From the NCBI RefSeq assembly GCF_000423065.1, contig NZ_AUHG01000016.1, positions 124,001-188,000 on the forward strand: a stretch of 64,000 bases of DNA. Reading direction: 5' to 3'. Position numbers and translations under genes: made by a program. Shown here piece by piece: positions 27,709 to 35,609 of this stretch. The notes under the pieces are model-generated. The model had not been told where the DNA came from. It searched no databases and was given only the letters and a program-made list of their open reading frames with translations. This DNA is from Christiangramia echinicola DSM 19838. GTDB lineage: Bacteria > Bacteroidota > Bacteroidia > Flavobacteriales > Flavobacteriaceae. Positions within the stretch are counted from its first letter, which is position 1, and each line of letters begins with the position of its first letter.

Positions 27709-27741
27709 TAAAAAACTGGACTTTTTGAGTCCGGTTTTTTT
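27709..27741 (+). terminator. Intrinsic terminator of ndk
   Basis: Stem AACTGGACT / AGTCCGGTT with loop TTTTG and a T7 tract, starting about 20 bases after the ndk stop. Confidence 0.88.
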
Positions 27742-27787
27742 ATGCTTTAAATTTTGCTTAGCTGAGCGCAGTAGAAATTGAAAAATG

Positions 27788-27857
27788 AGATGCTGAATTT
27801 TATTCAGCATGACAGGATTCTTTAATTAATACGTCACCCTGAACTTGTTTCAGGATC
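27788..27857. repeat. Two inverted copies of the CGTCA-N2-CTG-N8-TCAG-N2-TC element
   Basis: One copy reads on the minus strand (27788-27814) and one on the plus strand (27832-27857). They match the two copies in the repeat at 16072-16200. Each forms a short stem (TGCTG/CAGCA on the left; CCCTG/CAGGa on the right) with an 8-base loop. Flanking words GCTGAGCGCAGT (27761) and ACTGAGCACAGTCGAAG (27899-27915) resemble other dispersed words of marine Flavobacteria, so the whole stretch from 27761 to 27915 may be one composite repeat. Confidence 0.7.
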
Positions 27858-27916
27858 TAAGTTTTAGTGTTTTGAATTTCTAAAATGATGTCTGTGAAAC
27901 TGAGCACAGTCGAAGT

Positions 27917-28153
27917 TTATATGAAAATTGGGTTTGTAAAGAAAAACCATTTAAACCGATAATATTGCCTATCTGTAGGATGTAGCCTTGGAGAAACTAA
28001 TAATGTAAAAAGGCCGGTTAGTATAGTGATATATATTGGCTCTAATTCTTCAAAAATCATCTCTAAGAATTCGTAACCCAGAATCCAAGACCCAAGAAAT
28101 ATGACTATAAAATAGATGAAATAAAAAATTCTATTATTACTCTTTGTCTTCAT
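27917..28153 (-). CDS. Small membrane protein, paralogue of the next
   Basis: A 78-residue protein with two predicted membrane segments (about 9-27 and 38-55) followed by a basic/aromatic tail containing SPRL. Unrecognised. Residues YITILTGLFTLLVSPRL align with YLMIISIVITTVISPRL in the upstream neighbour, and both tails share the spacing Y-x2-K-x2-F-x3-P-I, which supports real coding in both. The stop falls directly beside the dispersed repeat. Confidence 0.65.
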   Translation of the reverse strand: MKTKSNNRIFYFIYFIVIFLGSWILGYEFLEMIFEELEPIYITILTGLFTLLVSPRLHPTDRQYYRFKWFFFTNPIFI

Positions 28154-28206
28154 TTAAAGTTATTACGCGAGTTTCTAAAATCTGTACAAATTAAATCTTC
28201 CTTTTT

Positions 28207-28431
28207 TTATTTAATGATCGGTTCCTTACGAAAAACCGACTTTAATACATATTTTCCATTTTGATCCTTGTCCAGCCTGGGAGAAATCACTGTTGTAATT
28301 ACTATAGAAATGATCATTAGATAGAGATGATCCATATTTGGAATTAATAAACTTATCAAATATCTACTCAGGGTAAATATGATTATAAACGATAGAAAAT
28401 AGATCAGGAATACTTTAATTTTATGATTCAT
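28207..28431 (-). CDS. Small membrane protein, tandem paralogue
   Basis: A 74-residue protein with two membrane segments (about 6-27 and 34-50), the SPRL motif and a charged tail ending in KEPIIK. No known family was recognised. It lies 28 bases downstream of the DUF721 gene and 53 bases upstream of its paralogue in the same direction, so it could be the tail of the recF transcript. Confidence 0.65.
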   Translation of the reverse strand: MNHKIKVFLIYFLSFIIIFTLSRYLISLLIPNMDHLYLMIISIVITTVISPRLDKDQNGKYVLKSVFRKEPIIK

Positions 28432-28459
28432 AAAATGTCTTTAAAATCTGATTGAATAA

Positions 28460-28762
28460 CTATCTTAAAACGAGTTTCGAAATAAGTTGCTGACCTATCT
28501 CCTCGTTTAAATTTCTTATGATCTTTTCCTTTCCGTAACTCAGTTCTTCCCTCAAAACCGAAGAACTTAACTGAACATACAGTGTATCTTTTTTCAGCAT
28601 CAGGTTAGTAGTATATCGTTCAATTGCTGGCCCCATCTGGCTGTTCCAGACATCTCTAACTTTAACCTGGTTAAGGCCCTTTGTATCCAGTTTGTTCTCG
28701 TCTACGAAACTCTTGAGCAGATCACCCAGCTTCATTTCTTCATTCTTGCGTCTCTTCTTCAT
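28460..28762 (-). CDS. DUF721 (DciA-like) protein
   Basis: A 100-residue basic protein with the DUF721 pattern: LGDLLKSFVDENKLDTKGLNQVKVRDVW, then a beta-rich part (KKDTLYVQLSSSVLREEL). DUF721 overlaps the DciA family of helicase-loading factors in other phyla, and its place after recF fits a DNA-replication role. That link is inference. The chosen ATG overlaps the upstream gene by 23 bases; an in-frame ATG at 28735 would remove the overlap. Confidence 0.8.
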   Translation of the reverse strand: MKKRRKNEEMKLGDLLKSFVDENKLDTKGLNQVKVRDVWNSQMGPAIERYTTNLMLKKDTLYVQLSSSVLREELSYGKEKIIRNLNEEIGQQLISKLVLR

Positions 28763-29180
28763 CTTGGCTTAGTAAAGGTTTATATCGTTGGTAGTAGTAT
28801 TTTTTGTCGTCTCTGTTCAGGACCACTAATTCGTCTTCTGTGGCTTCCAGAACTTCTTCTTTCCATTCATCAAATGGAGTTTCATAAAAAAGAAAAAGGC
28901 TGTTATCTTCTACTTTTGCGGTTACTTTTTCTGAATCGTTCGAAGCATTTATAAAGCCACCATCGATCTTTGGTTTAAGTTTCTTTCTGAAACCCGTTGA
29001 ATCTGTGATCTCTATATAATCTATTAACTGACTCAGCTGATATTCTATGACCGAATCTTTTTCAATTTCTACTTTTTCAATTTGCCAGTAACCGTTGAGG
29101 TTCTTGATTTGCTCCTGCGGGTCATTATTAGAACAGGAAGCCATGGCAATAATTGATATTATTAAGATCAGTTTTTTCAA
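28740..29180 (-). CDS. Lipocalin-like lipoprotein
   Basis: A 146-residue lipoprotein (lipobox MASC, Cys at 16). The mature part begins [12 protein letters not shown], the usual start of the small lipocalin-like beta barrels of Bacteroidota, and has alternating beta strands and an acidic C-terminus. The ligand is unknown. It overlaps recF by four bases and is translated with it. Confidence 0.8.
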   Translation of the reverse strand: MKKLILIISIIAMASCSNNDPQEQIKNLNGYWQIEKVEIEKDSVIEYQLSQLIDYIEITDSTGFRKKLKPKIDGGFINASNDSEKVTAKVEDNSLFLFYETPFDEWKEEVLEATEDELVVLNRDDKKYYYQRYKPLLSQDEEETQE

Positions 29181-30256
29181 AGCTTGAATATTTTATAGGA
29201 TTGATTACTGCTTTTTACCACTTTTTCAGTTCGGTCGGCATGCGTGTCACTAAGGAATATTTGTCCCAGTTCATCTGTGGCCACCAAAGCGACAATATGC
29301 GCAACACGATTCTCATCAAGTTTATCAAAAATGTCATCTAAAAGTAAGATCGGGTTTACCTTACTTATTTGCTTGATAAAATCGAATTGTGCCAGTTTTA
29401 AAGCGATCAGAAAAGATTTCTGCTGACCTTGAGACCCGAATTTTTTAATTGGATGCCCTTCAATCTCAAAACTAAGGTCGTCTTTATGCGTTCCTACAGA
29501 AGTATATTGTAAAGCCATATCCTTCTGTAGATTCTCTTCCAGTAAGTTCGAAAGCGAATTATCAAATAACTGACTCTTGTAATTAATATGAACCTCTTCC
29601 TTATTATTAGTTATGTCTGAATATCTCTTATTAAAAATAGGTATGAACTCTTTCAGGAATTCTTTACGTTTTTCAAATAGATCCTGTCCCAGGCTGCTTA
29701 TCTGAAGATTATAAACTTCCAATGTGTCTCTTTCAAATGTATTATTAGCGCCGAAATATTTTAAAAGGGAGTTTCTCTGTGATACCTGTTTTGTATACTG
29801 TAGTAATTTATTCAAATAAACCTGATCACTTTGTGAGATCACGCCATCCATGAATTTTCTACGGGTTTCAGACCCCTCAATAATAAGGTCTCTGTCTGCC
29901 GGCGAAATAATTACGGTAGGGATGAAGCCTATATGCTCGCTTAATTTTTCGTAAGCTTTGTTATTTCTCTTAATGATCTTTTTCTGGCCTTTCTTGGCGC
30001 TGGCAAGTATCTTCTCAGATTTATCATTCTTTTCAAACTCACCTTCGATCACGAAAAAGTCTGAATCATGATTTATATTCTGAGAAGTAATTGGGTTAAA
30101 ATAGCTTTTTCCGAAGGAGAGATGGTAAATACTATCCAGAACGTTAGTTTTACCCACCCCGTTATTTCCAACCAGGCAGTTGATCTTTTCATCGAAATCA
30201 AATTCAGCCGTCCTAAGATTCTTATAATTAAGCAGGCTTAGATTTTTTAAATGCAT
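29177..30256 (-). CDS. recF: DNA replication/repair protein RecF
   Basis: A 359-residue SMC-like ATPase that helps load RecA at gapped DNA. The P-loop GNNGVGKT is at 30-37, the signature region is [17 protein letters not shown], and Walker B with D-loop is [15 protein letters not shown]. Length and start are normal. It heads a leftward series with the lipocalin-like, DUF721 and small membrane genes, divergent from the YfgM-like gene. Confidence 0.96.
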   Translation of the reverse strand: MHLKNLSLLNYKNLRTAEFDFDEKINCLVGNNGVGKTNVLDSIYHLSFGKSYFNPITSQNINHDSDFFVIEGEFEKNDKSEKILASAKKGQKKIIKRNNKAYEKLSEHIGFIPTVIISPADRDLIIEGSETRRKFMDGVISQSDQVYLNKLLQYTKQVSQRNSLLKYFGANNTFERDTLEVYNLQISSLGQDLFEKRKEFLKEFIPIFNKRYSDITNNKEEVHINYKSQLFDNSLSNLLEENLQKDMALQYTSVGTHKDDLSFEIEGHPIKKFGSQGQQKSFLIALKLAQFDFIKQISKVNPILLLDDIFDKLDENRVAHIVALVATDELGQIFLSDTHADRTEKVVKSSNQSYKIFKL

Positions 30257-30375
30257 AAATCGCTGTGTTTCAGCTGGAAATCTGTTAATTTTTAAAAGCT
30301 AATTTTCGCTCTCGAAGAAGCTGAAATTATATAAAAAATACAAATAATTTATCTTTTAATTTTCACAAAAAATTC

Positions 30376-30383
30376 TATTTTTG
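30376..30383 (+). promoter_or_regulatory. Candidate -7 element of the YfgM-like gene
   Basis: TATTTTTG, a full match to TAnnTTTG, 20 bases before the start codon at 30404. No TTG occurs at the proper upstream distance. Confidence 0.45.
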
Positions 30384-30403
30384 CCACGCATTAACAAATT
30401 TTT

Positions 30404-31177
30404 ATGGCAACGTATAAGAAAAGAGGATACAAGCCTTCCAATAAGGAGGAAAGAGAACAAACGGCAGAACAGGAATCTACAACTGCAGAAGTTTTTAATA
30501 CTTTAGACGAGGGAGCAAGTAGAACTGAAACATGGGTAGCCGATAATCAAAAGTGGATCTACATCATCGTAGGTGTGGCTATAGTTGCTGTTTTAGGATA
30601 TTTAGGATATAACCGTTTCATTCATGAGCCGAAACAAAATGAGGCTGCAAATGAAATGGCACAGGCACAGGATTACATGGCGTCTGCCTTAAGAGCAAAC
30701 GGAACCGAAAGTGATTCTTTGTATAACCTTGCGTTGAACGGAGGAGAAGGTAAATTCGGGTTTTTAGATATTATCGAAAACTACGGAGGTACCGATGCTG
30801 CTAATCTAGCACATTACAATGCTGGTTTTGCTTACTTAAGAACTGGTAAATACCAGGAAGCTATTGAGCAATTAGAAGGATTTGAGAGTGATGATGAGAT
30901 CTTTTCAGCTTTAGCAACCGGAGGAATTGGAGATGCATTCTTGCAACTTGATCAACCTGAGGAAGCTTTAGGTTACTATGAGAAAGCTGCTGAAATGAGA
31001 GCTAATTCATTTACGACTCCAAGATTTTTATTAAAAGCTGCGATCACTGCTATTAAATTAGGTGAGGCAGATGCGGCTGAAGAACATCTTCTTGAAATTG
31101 AAGATGAATATTCTGAAGCTCCTGAGGCAGACAAGGTGCCAATTTACCTTGGTCAGGCCCGCGCTATGAAAAACTAA
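30404..31177 (+). CDS. YfgM-like membrane-anchored TPR protein
   Basis: A 257-residue protein with a hydrophilic N-terminus (about 1-50), a single transmembrane helix (WIYIIVGVAIVAVLGYLGY, about 51-69) and a C-terminal TPR region (about 85-257; HYNAGFAYLRTGKYQEAIEQL). This is the topology of YfgM/ancillary SecYEG subunits, which act with periplasmic chaperones. Function here is inferred. It is followed after three bases by ribH. Confidence 0.85.
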   Translation: MATYKKRGYKPSNKEEREQTAEQESTTAEVFNTLDEGASRTETWVADNQKWIYIIVGVAIVAVLGYLGYNRFIHEPKQNEAANEMAQAQDYMASALRANGTESDSLYNLALNGGEGKFGFLDIIENYGGTDAANLAHYNAGFAYLRTGKYQEAIEQLEGFESDDEIFSALATGGIGDAFLQLDQPEEALGYYEKAAEMRANSFTTPRFLLKAAITAIKLGEADAAEEHLLEIEDEYSEAPEADKVPIYLGQARAMKN

Positions 31178-31180
31178 AAT

Positions 31181-31687
31181 ATGGCTACAGAAGGTAATAA
31201 CCTTTCACAATACGATAAAGATACGATCCCAAACGCGAAAGACTTTCGGTTTGGGATCGTTGTTTCTGAGTGGAATGATGAAATAACAGAAGGACTTTTC
31301 CAGGGAGCATTTGATGCCTGGATAGATAACGGAGTTCAAAAGGAAAACATCGTTAGATGGAATGTTCCGGGAAGTTTTGAATTGATCTATGGATGCAAGA
31401 AGATGCAGGAAAGCTTCGAAATGCTTGATGCAATTATAGCAGTAGGAAATGTGATCCAGGGAGAGACTAAGCACTTTGACTTTGTTTGTGATGGAGTAAC
31501 TCAGGGTATTAAAGACCTGAATGTTCAAACCGACATTCCAGTAATCTTCTGTGTGCTTACAGATAATAATATCGAACAGTCAAGAGCTCGTAGCGGTGGA
31601 AAGCATGGTAATAAAGGAACAGAAGCTGCCATAGCAGCCATTAAAATGGCGCAATTAAGGCAAGACGCTAAATTCTACAAGGGCTAA
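31181..31687 (+). CDS. ribH: 6,7-dimethyl-8-ribityllumazine synthase
   Basis: A 168-residue riboflavin-pathway enzyme that condenses the ribityl-aminouracil with dihydroxybutanone phosphate. Diagnostic motifs are FGIVVSEWNDEITEGLF, WNVPGSFEL, AVGNVIQGETKHFDFV (catalytic His) and SGGKHGNKGTEAAIAAI. The N-terminus is about 10 residues longer than in compact homologues. Confidence 0.96.
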   Translation: MATEGNNLSQYDKDTIPNAKDFRFGIVVSEWNDEITEGLFQGAFDAWIDNGVQKENIVRWNVPGSFELIYGCKKMQESFEMLDAIIAVGNVIQGETKHFDFVCDGVTQGIKDLNVQTDIPVIFCVLTDNNIEQSRARSGGKHGNKGTEAAIAAIKMAQLRQDAKFYKG

Positions 31688-31804
31688 GAGCAGGTCTCCA
31701 GGTGATTTTAAAACGGCATTGTTATTGCTTATTTATTAATACCCACATGCTTCGGATTTTTGAAGCATTTTGAGTAAATTTGGATCAGCAAACAATCTAC
31801 AGTT

Positions 31805-32098
31805 TTGAAAATCAATTTAAACAGAGTTAGAAAAAATACCAGGTATAACTACACCCCGCGTTACTACAAGGGTAAGGATACCGGTAACATTTATGACTTT
31901 GATAATAAATTCAATAAATATAAAGAAGCTACCAACGCTATAGATTTTGGTTCTCACTGGGCAGAGGCTCGTACAAACAGTCGTACCCGGGGAAACCGAA
32001 GCATTAATAAGCGTGTAGTATATATTATTGTAGTCTTAATTTTCATATGTCTGTGGATATTAGATTTTGATTTGTCCATTTTCTCGAATCCCCGTTAA
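31805..32098 (+). CDS. Small protein with C-terminal membrane segment, between ribH and mutL
   Basis: A 97-residue protein starting at TTG (no in-frame ATG near). The N-terminal 70 residues are basic and rich in Asn, Tyr and Arg (KNTRYNYTPRYYKGKDTG); the C-terminus is a transmembrane helix (VVYIIVVLIFICLWIL). Homologues are sometimes labelled riboflavin synthase beta subunit because of their place next to ribH, but nothing in the sequence supports that. Its stop abuts the mutL start codon, so coupling with mutL is likely. A -7-like TAAATTTG lies at 31775-31782. Confidence 0.72.
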   Translation: MKINLNRVRKNTRYNYTPRYYKGKDTGNIYDFDNKFNKYKEATNAIDFGSHWAEARTNSRTRGNRSINKRVVYIIVVLIFICLWILDFDLSIFSNPR

Positions 32099-33952
32099 AT
32101 GAGTAACGTAATTCAATTGTTGCCCGATCACGTTGCCAACCAGATCGCTGCGGGTGAAGTGGTGCAACGTCCGGCCTCGGTAATAAAGGAACTTCTCGAA
32201 AATTCAATAGACGCAAAAGCCAGCCGCATCCAGGTTGTGATAAAGGATGCCGGTAAATCGCTTATTCAGGTCATTGATGATGGTGTTGGTATGAACCTTA
32301 CCGATGCCCGCATGAGTTTTGAAAGACATGCTACCTCCAAAATAAAAATTGCAGATGATCTTTTTAGTCTTAAAACTAAAGGGTTTCGTGGTGAAGCACT
32401 TGCTTCTATTGCTGCAATCGCTCATGTTGAGCTAAAGACCAGGACTGAAGATGATGAGGTTGGTACCTGTTTAAAGGTAGAAGGCAGCCAGGTGGTTTCT
32501 CAGGATGCCTGTGTGACTCCAAAAGGAACCGGAATTAGCGTAAAGAATCTTTTTTACAATATTCCAGCCCGCCGAAATTTTCTTAAGTCTGATAATGTTG
32601 AAAGCCGTCATATTATCGATGAGTTTCAAAGGGTTGCTTTAGCCCATCCAGATATCAGTTTTTCACTTATACATAACGGGAATGAACTATTTCAACTTCC
32701 CACTACTAATTTCCGTCAGCGTATTACGAATATTCTAGGTGGGAAAACCAATGAAAAACTGGTTCCGGTAGAAGAGGATACTGAAATTGTGAAAATTTCA
32801 GGTTTTGTTGGTAAGCCAGAGTTTGCTAAGAAGAGCAGGGGAGAGCAGTTCTTCTTTGTGAATAATAGATTCATTAAAAGTCCGTATTTAAATCATGCCG
32901 TGGTGGCATCTTTTGAAGGCCTGTTAAAAGATAAGAGTTATCCTAGTTATTTTCTCTACCTGGAAGTAGATCCCAAGTCTATAGATATTAATATTCATCC
33001 AACGAAGACAGAGATCAAGTTTGATGATGAACACGCTTTATATGCCATTTTAAAGAGTTCTATAAAGCATAGTCTTGGCCAGTTCAACGTAGCCCCGATG
33101 CTGGATTTCGAAAGAGATTCTGAATTGGATACGCCTTATGAATATAAAAATAAGAAAGCAGATGTACCGCAGGTGGAAGTAGATAGAAATTTCAATCCTT
33201 TCCAGAGTGAGAATAATTATAAAGCTCAATATGCAGGAGGTGGAAACTACCAAAAAGAGAAACCGGCAGAATGGGAAAGCTTGTATTCAGGGTTGCAATC
33301 TGAAAGTGAACCAGAGGTTGACTTAAAGCAAATTGAATTTGAAAGTGAAGAGGTAACCGGCAATTTGTTCGGAGCTAAAGAGGAGCAGGCAGAGAAGTCT
33401 ACTTTCCAGGTTCAGAAGAAATATATTGTCTCCACTCTTAAAAGCGGCATTCTTGTTATAGATCAGCATAGAGCACACACAAGAGTTCTTTACGAAGAAC
33501 TATTAAAGAATATAACTGTCTCATCTGCAGTTAGTCAGCAATTGTTATTTCCATTAAGACTTCAGTTTAACAGGCATGAAGTTGAAATGCTGAAAGAGAT
33601 CAAAGATTCACTGGAGCAGACGGGATTTATTTTTTCTGAGATCAAGCAAGATGAAGTTGGAATTACAGGTATTCCTACCCTGATTTCAGAAAGTGAGGTA
33701 GAGATCTTACTGGAACAATTAGTGGCCGATTTTGAAAAAGATGTGCCAGATAATGGCTTTTCACAGACAGATCTATTAGCTAAATCTTTAGCTAAATCAA
33801 TGGCGGTTAGATCTGGAACTTTATTAAATTCAGCCGAACAACAACATATAGTGAATAGATTATTTGCCTGCAAGGAGCCGGGGCTTAATCCATTTAATAA
33901 GACAGTGTTTACTACCTTGTCTGTAGACGAACTAGATAAAAAATTTGCCTAA
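32099..33952 (+). CDS. mutL: DNA mismatch repair protein MutL
   Basis: A 617-residue GHKL ATPase that couples MutS recognition to repair. The N-terminal ATPase domain is intact: catalytic Glu in KELLENSIDA (E31), DDGVGM, and GFRGEALASI. A Gln/Glu/Asn-rich linker covers about 355-440, then a C-terminal dimer domain. The endonuclease motif DQHA-x2-E-x4-E is present only in altered form, DQHRAHTRVLYE (455-466), lacking the first Glu. Nicking activity is therefore uncertain. It overlaps the next gene by one base. Confidence 0.95.
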   Translation: MSNVIQLLPDHVANQIAAGEVVQRPASVIKELLENSIDAKASRIQVVIKDAGKSLIQVIDDGVGMNLTDARMSFERHATSKIKIADDLFSLKTKGFRGEALASIAAIAHVELKTRTEDDEVGTCLKVEGSQVVSQDACVTPKGTGISVKNLFYNIPARRNFLKSDNVESRHIIDEFQRVALAHPDISFSLIHNGNELFQLPTTNFRQRITNILGGKTNEKLVPVEEDTEIVKISGFVGKPEFAKKSRGEQFFFVNNRFIKSPYLNHAVVASFEGLLKDKSYPSYFLYLEVDPKSIDINIHPTKTEIKFDDEHALYAILKSSIKHSLGQFNVAPMLDFERDSELDTPYEYKNKKADVPQVEVDRNFNPFQSENNYKAQYAGGGNYQKEKPAEWESLYSGLQSESEPEVDLKQIEFESEEVTGNLFGAKEEQAEKSTFQVQKKYIVSTLKSGILVIDQHRAHTRVLYEELLKNITVSSAVSQQLLFPLRLQFNRHEVEMLKEIKDSLEQTGFIFSEIKQDEVGITGIPTLISESEVEILLEQLVADFEKDVPDNGFSQTDLLAKSLAKSMAVRSGTLLNSAEQQHIVNRLFACKEPGLNPFNKTVFTTLSVDELDKKFA

Positions 33953-34701
33953 TGGGAAGAATGACCGAAACCGTTAAGGTTTTATTGATAATCAACGTAA
34001 TATTCTTTATCGGGAGCCAGTTAATTGGTGATGCAGCATACGAGTATTTCGCGTTGTGGTTTATAAAAAATCCGAATTTCCAGTTCTGGCAACTATTCAC
34101 TCACATGTTCATGCATGGTGGGTTTATGCATATACTTTTTAATATGTATGCGCTCTGGGCATTTGGAAGCCCTATTGAACAAATGCTTGGTCAGAAGCGT
34201 TTCTTATTCTTCTACTTTTCAGCAGGAATAGGTGCGGCGCTGTTGCATACTTTAGTGAACTTTTATGCGTATCAAAAAGGATTTAACGGACTCCTGGAAT
34301 TAGGATGGACCCCGCCCGAAGTGATGAGTTTTATAGAACAGGCTTATACTACCAATAGATTCAGAATTCCGGAAGGTATAGACGAAGGTACACTACGCTC
34401 TATGCTGCAAGCGTTCTCTAATCCCGCGGTAGGAGCTTCCGGGGCAATTTATGGGATACTGGTGGCGTTTGGAATGATGTTCCCGAATGTAGAATTATTT
34501 CTACTTTTTGTACCTGTGCCAATTAAAGCGAAGTATTTTATTCCCGGATTAATTGCCTTAGATTTGTTTTCAGGCTTTACCGGTTATTCAATATTTGGAG
34601 GTTCTATTGCTCATTTTGCCCACATAGGAGGTGCGCTATTTGGCTTCATAATGATGTATTACTGGAAAAAGAATCAGTTTAACGATAATCGCTGGTATTG
34701 A
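33952..34701 (+). CDS. Rhomboid family intramembrane serine protease, first
   Basis: A 249-residue polytopic protein. The rhomboid core is complete: the loop HMFMHGGFMHILFNMYALW, the nucleophile S163 in GASGAIYG, and the catalytic H224 in AHIGGALFG. It starts one base inside the mutL stop and overlaps the second rhomboid by one base (TGATG junction). The substrate is unknown. Two adjacent rhomboids plus an EEP-type protein is a recurring arrangement in Flavobacteriaceae. Confidence 0.93.
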   Translation: MGRMTETVKVLLIINVIFFIGSQLIGDAAYEYFALWFIKNPNFQFWQLFTHMFMHGGFMHILFNMYALWAFGSPIEQMLGQKRFLFFYFSAGIGAALLHTLVNFYAYQKGFNGLLELGWTPPEVMSFIEQAYTTNRFRIPEGIDEGTLRSMLQAFSNPAVGASGAIYGILVAFGMMFPNVELFLLFVPVPIKAKYFIPGLIALDLFSGFTGYSIFGGSIAHFAHIGGALFGFIMMYYWKKNQFNDNRWY

Positions 34702-35609
34702 TGAGATCATCAGATAGATTTAAATATAAGATCCAGACCGCCACGGTCACAGAAAAGCTCATTGCTATCAATGTGCTGGTCTTTATATTGTTCTTTCTGC
34801 TTAGAACCATCGCTTATTTATTTCAGCTTCCTTCAGATTTTTTACTGGAGTGGTTTGTTTTTCCAAAAGAGCCAATGGAATTCTTACTAAAGCCGTGGTC
34901 TATAATTACCTATTCTTTTTTACATAGCGGTATCTGGCATATTTTATCCAATATGTTGATCCTGTATTTTTCAGGTATTTATTTTCTGAATTACTTTTCA
35001 GCTAAACGTCTGTTGAATTACTACTTTCTGGGCGTTATCATTGGAGCTTTAGTCTATATGTTAAGTTATAACCTGTTTCCTGCATTTCAGGGGACTGGTA
35101 GATCTTACCTTATGGGAGCTTCGGCCGGAGTAATGGCAGTTCTTATAGGGATCGCTACCCATATTCCTAATATGAGGGTTAGGTTAATGCTTATTGGAAG
35201 TATAAAGTTCTGGTGGATCGCCGCATTTTTGGTTGTCCTGGATATTATTCAGATCCCAATGGGGAATGCTGGTGGGCATCTTGCTCATTTGGGTGGAGCT
35301 GGTCTTGGTTACTTGTATACTAACCAGCTGCAAAAAGGAAACGATATTGGTAAATGGTTTGAGAACCTGATGGATTCTTTAGCTTCTGTTTTTAAACCCA
35401 GAGAGAAGAAAGCGAGAATGAAAACTGTTCACAGAACCGGTAAAACAGCTAAGACACAAACGCGATCTAATAATGCTAAGAGTAATTTTAATAAGGACGA
35501 GAAACAAAAAAAGGTAGATGCGATCCTTGATAAAATAAGTAAAAGCGGATACGAGAGTTTGAGCAAAGCTGAAAAGGACTTTTTGTTCCAGGCCGGTAAA
35601 GAAGATTAG
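34701..35609 (+). CDS. Rhomboid family protease with DUF6576-like tail
   Basis: The ATG at 34701 is preferred over the TTG at 34698. The protein of 302 residues has a rhomboid domain (about 15-215) with nucleophile S141 in GASAGVMA (second Gly of the usual GxSG replaced by Ala) and H196 in AHLGGAGLGY. A basic linker (about 230-260) is followed by a short helical tail (VDAILDKISKSGYESLSKAE) that looks like the DUF6576 module fused to many Bacteroidota rhomboids. The stop is directly followed by the next start. Confidence 0.9.
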   Translation: MRSSDRFKYKIQTATVTEKLIAINVLVFILFFLLRTIAYLFQLPSDFLLEWFVFPKEPMEFLLKPWSIITYSFLHSGIWHILSNMLILYFSGIYFLNYFSAKRLLNYYFLGVIIGALVYMLSYNLFPAFQGTGRSYLMGASAGVMAVLIGIATHIPNMRVRLMLIGSIKFWWIAAFLVVLDIIQIPMGNAGGHLAHLGGAGLGYLYTNQLQKGNDIGKWFENLMDSLASVFKPREKKARMKTVHRTGKTAKTQTRSNNAKSNFNKDEKQKKVDAILDKISKSGYESLSKAEKDFLFQAGKED

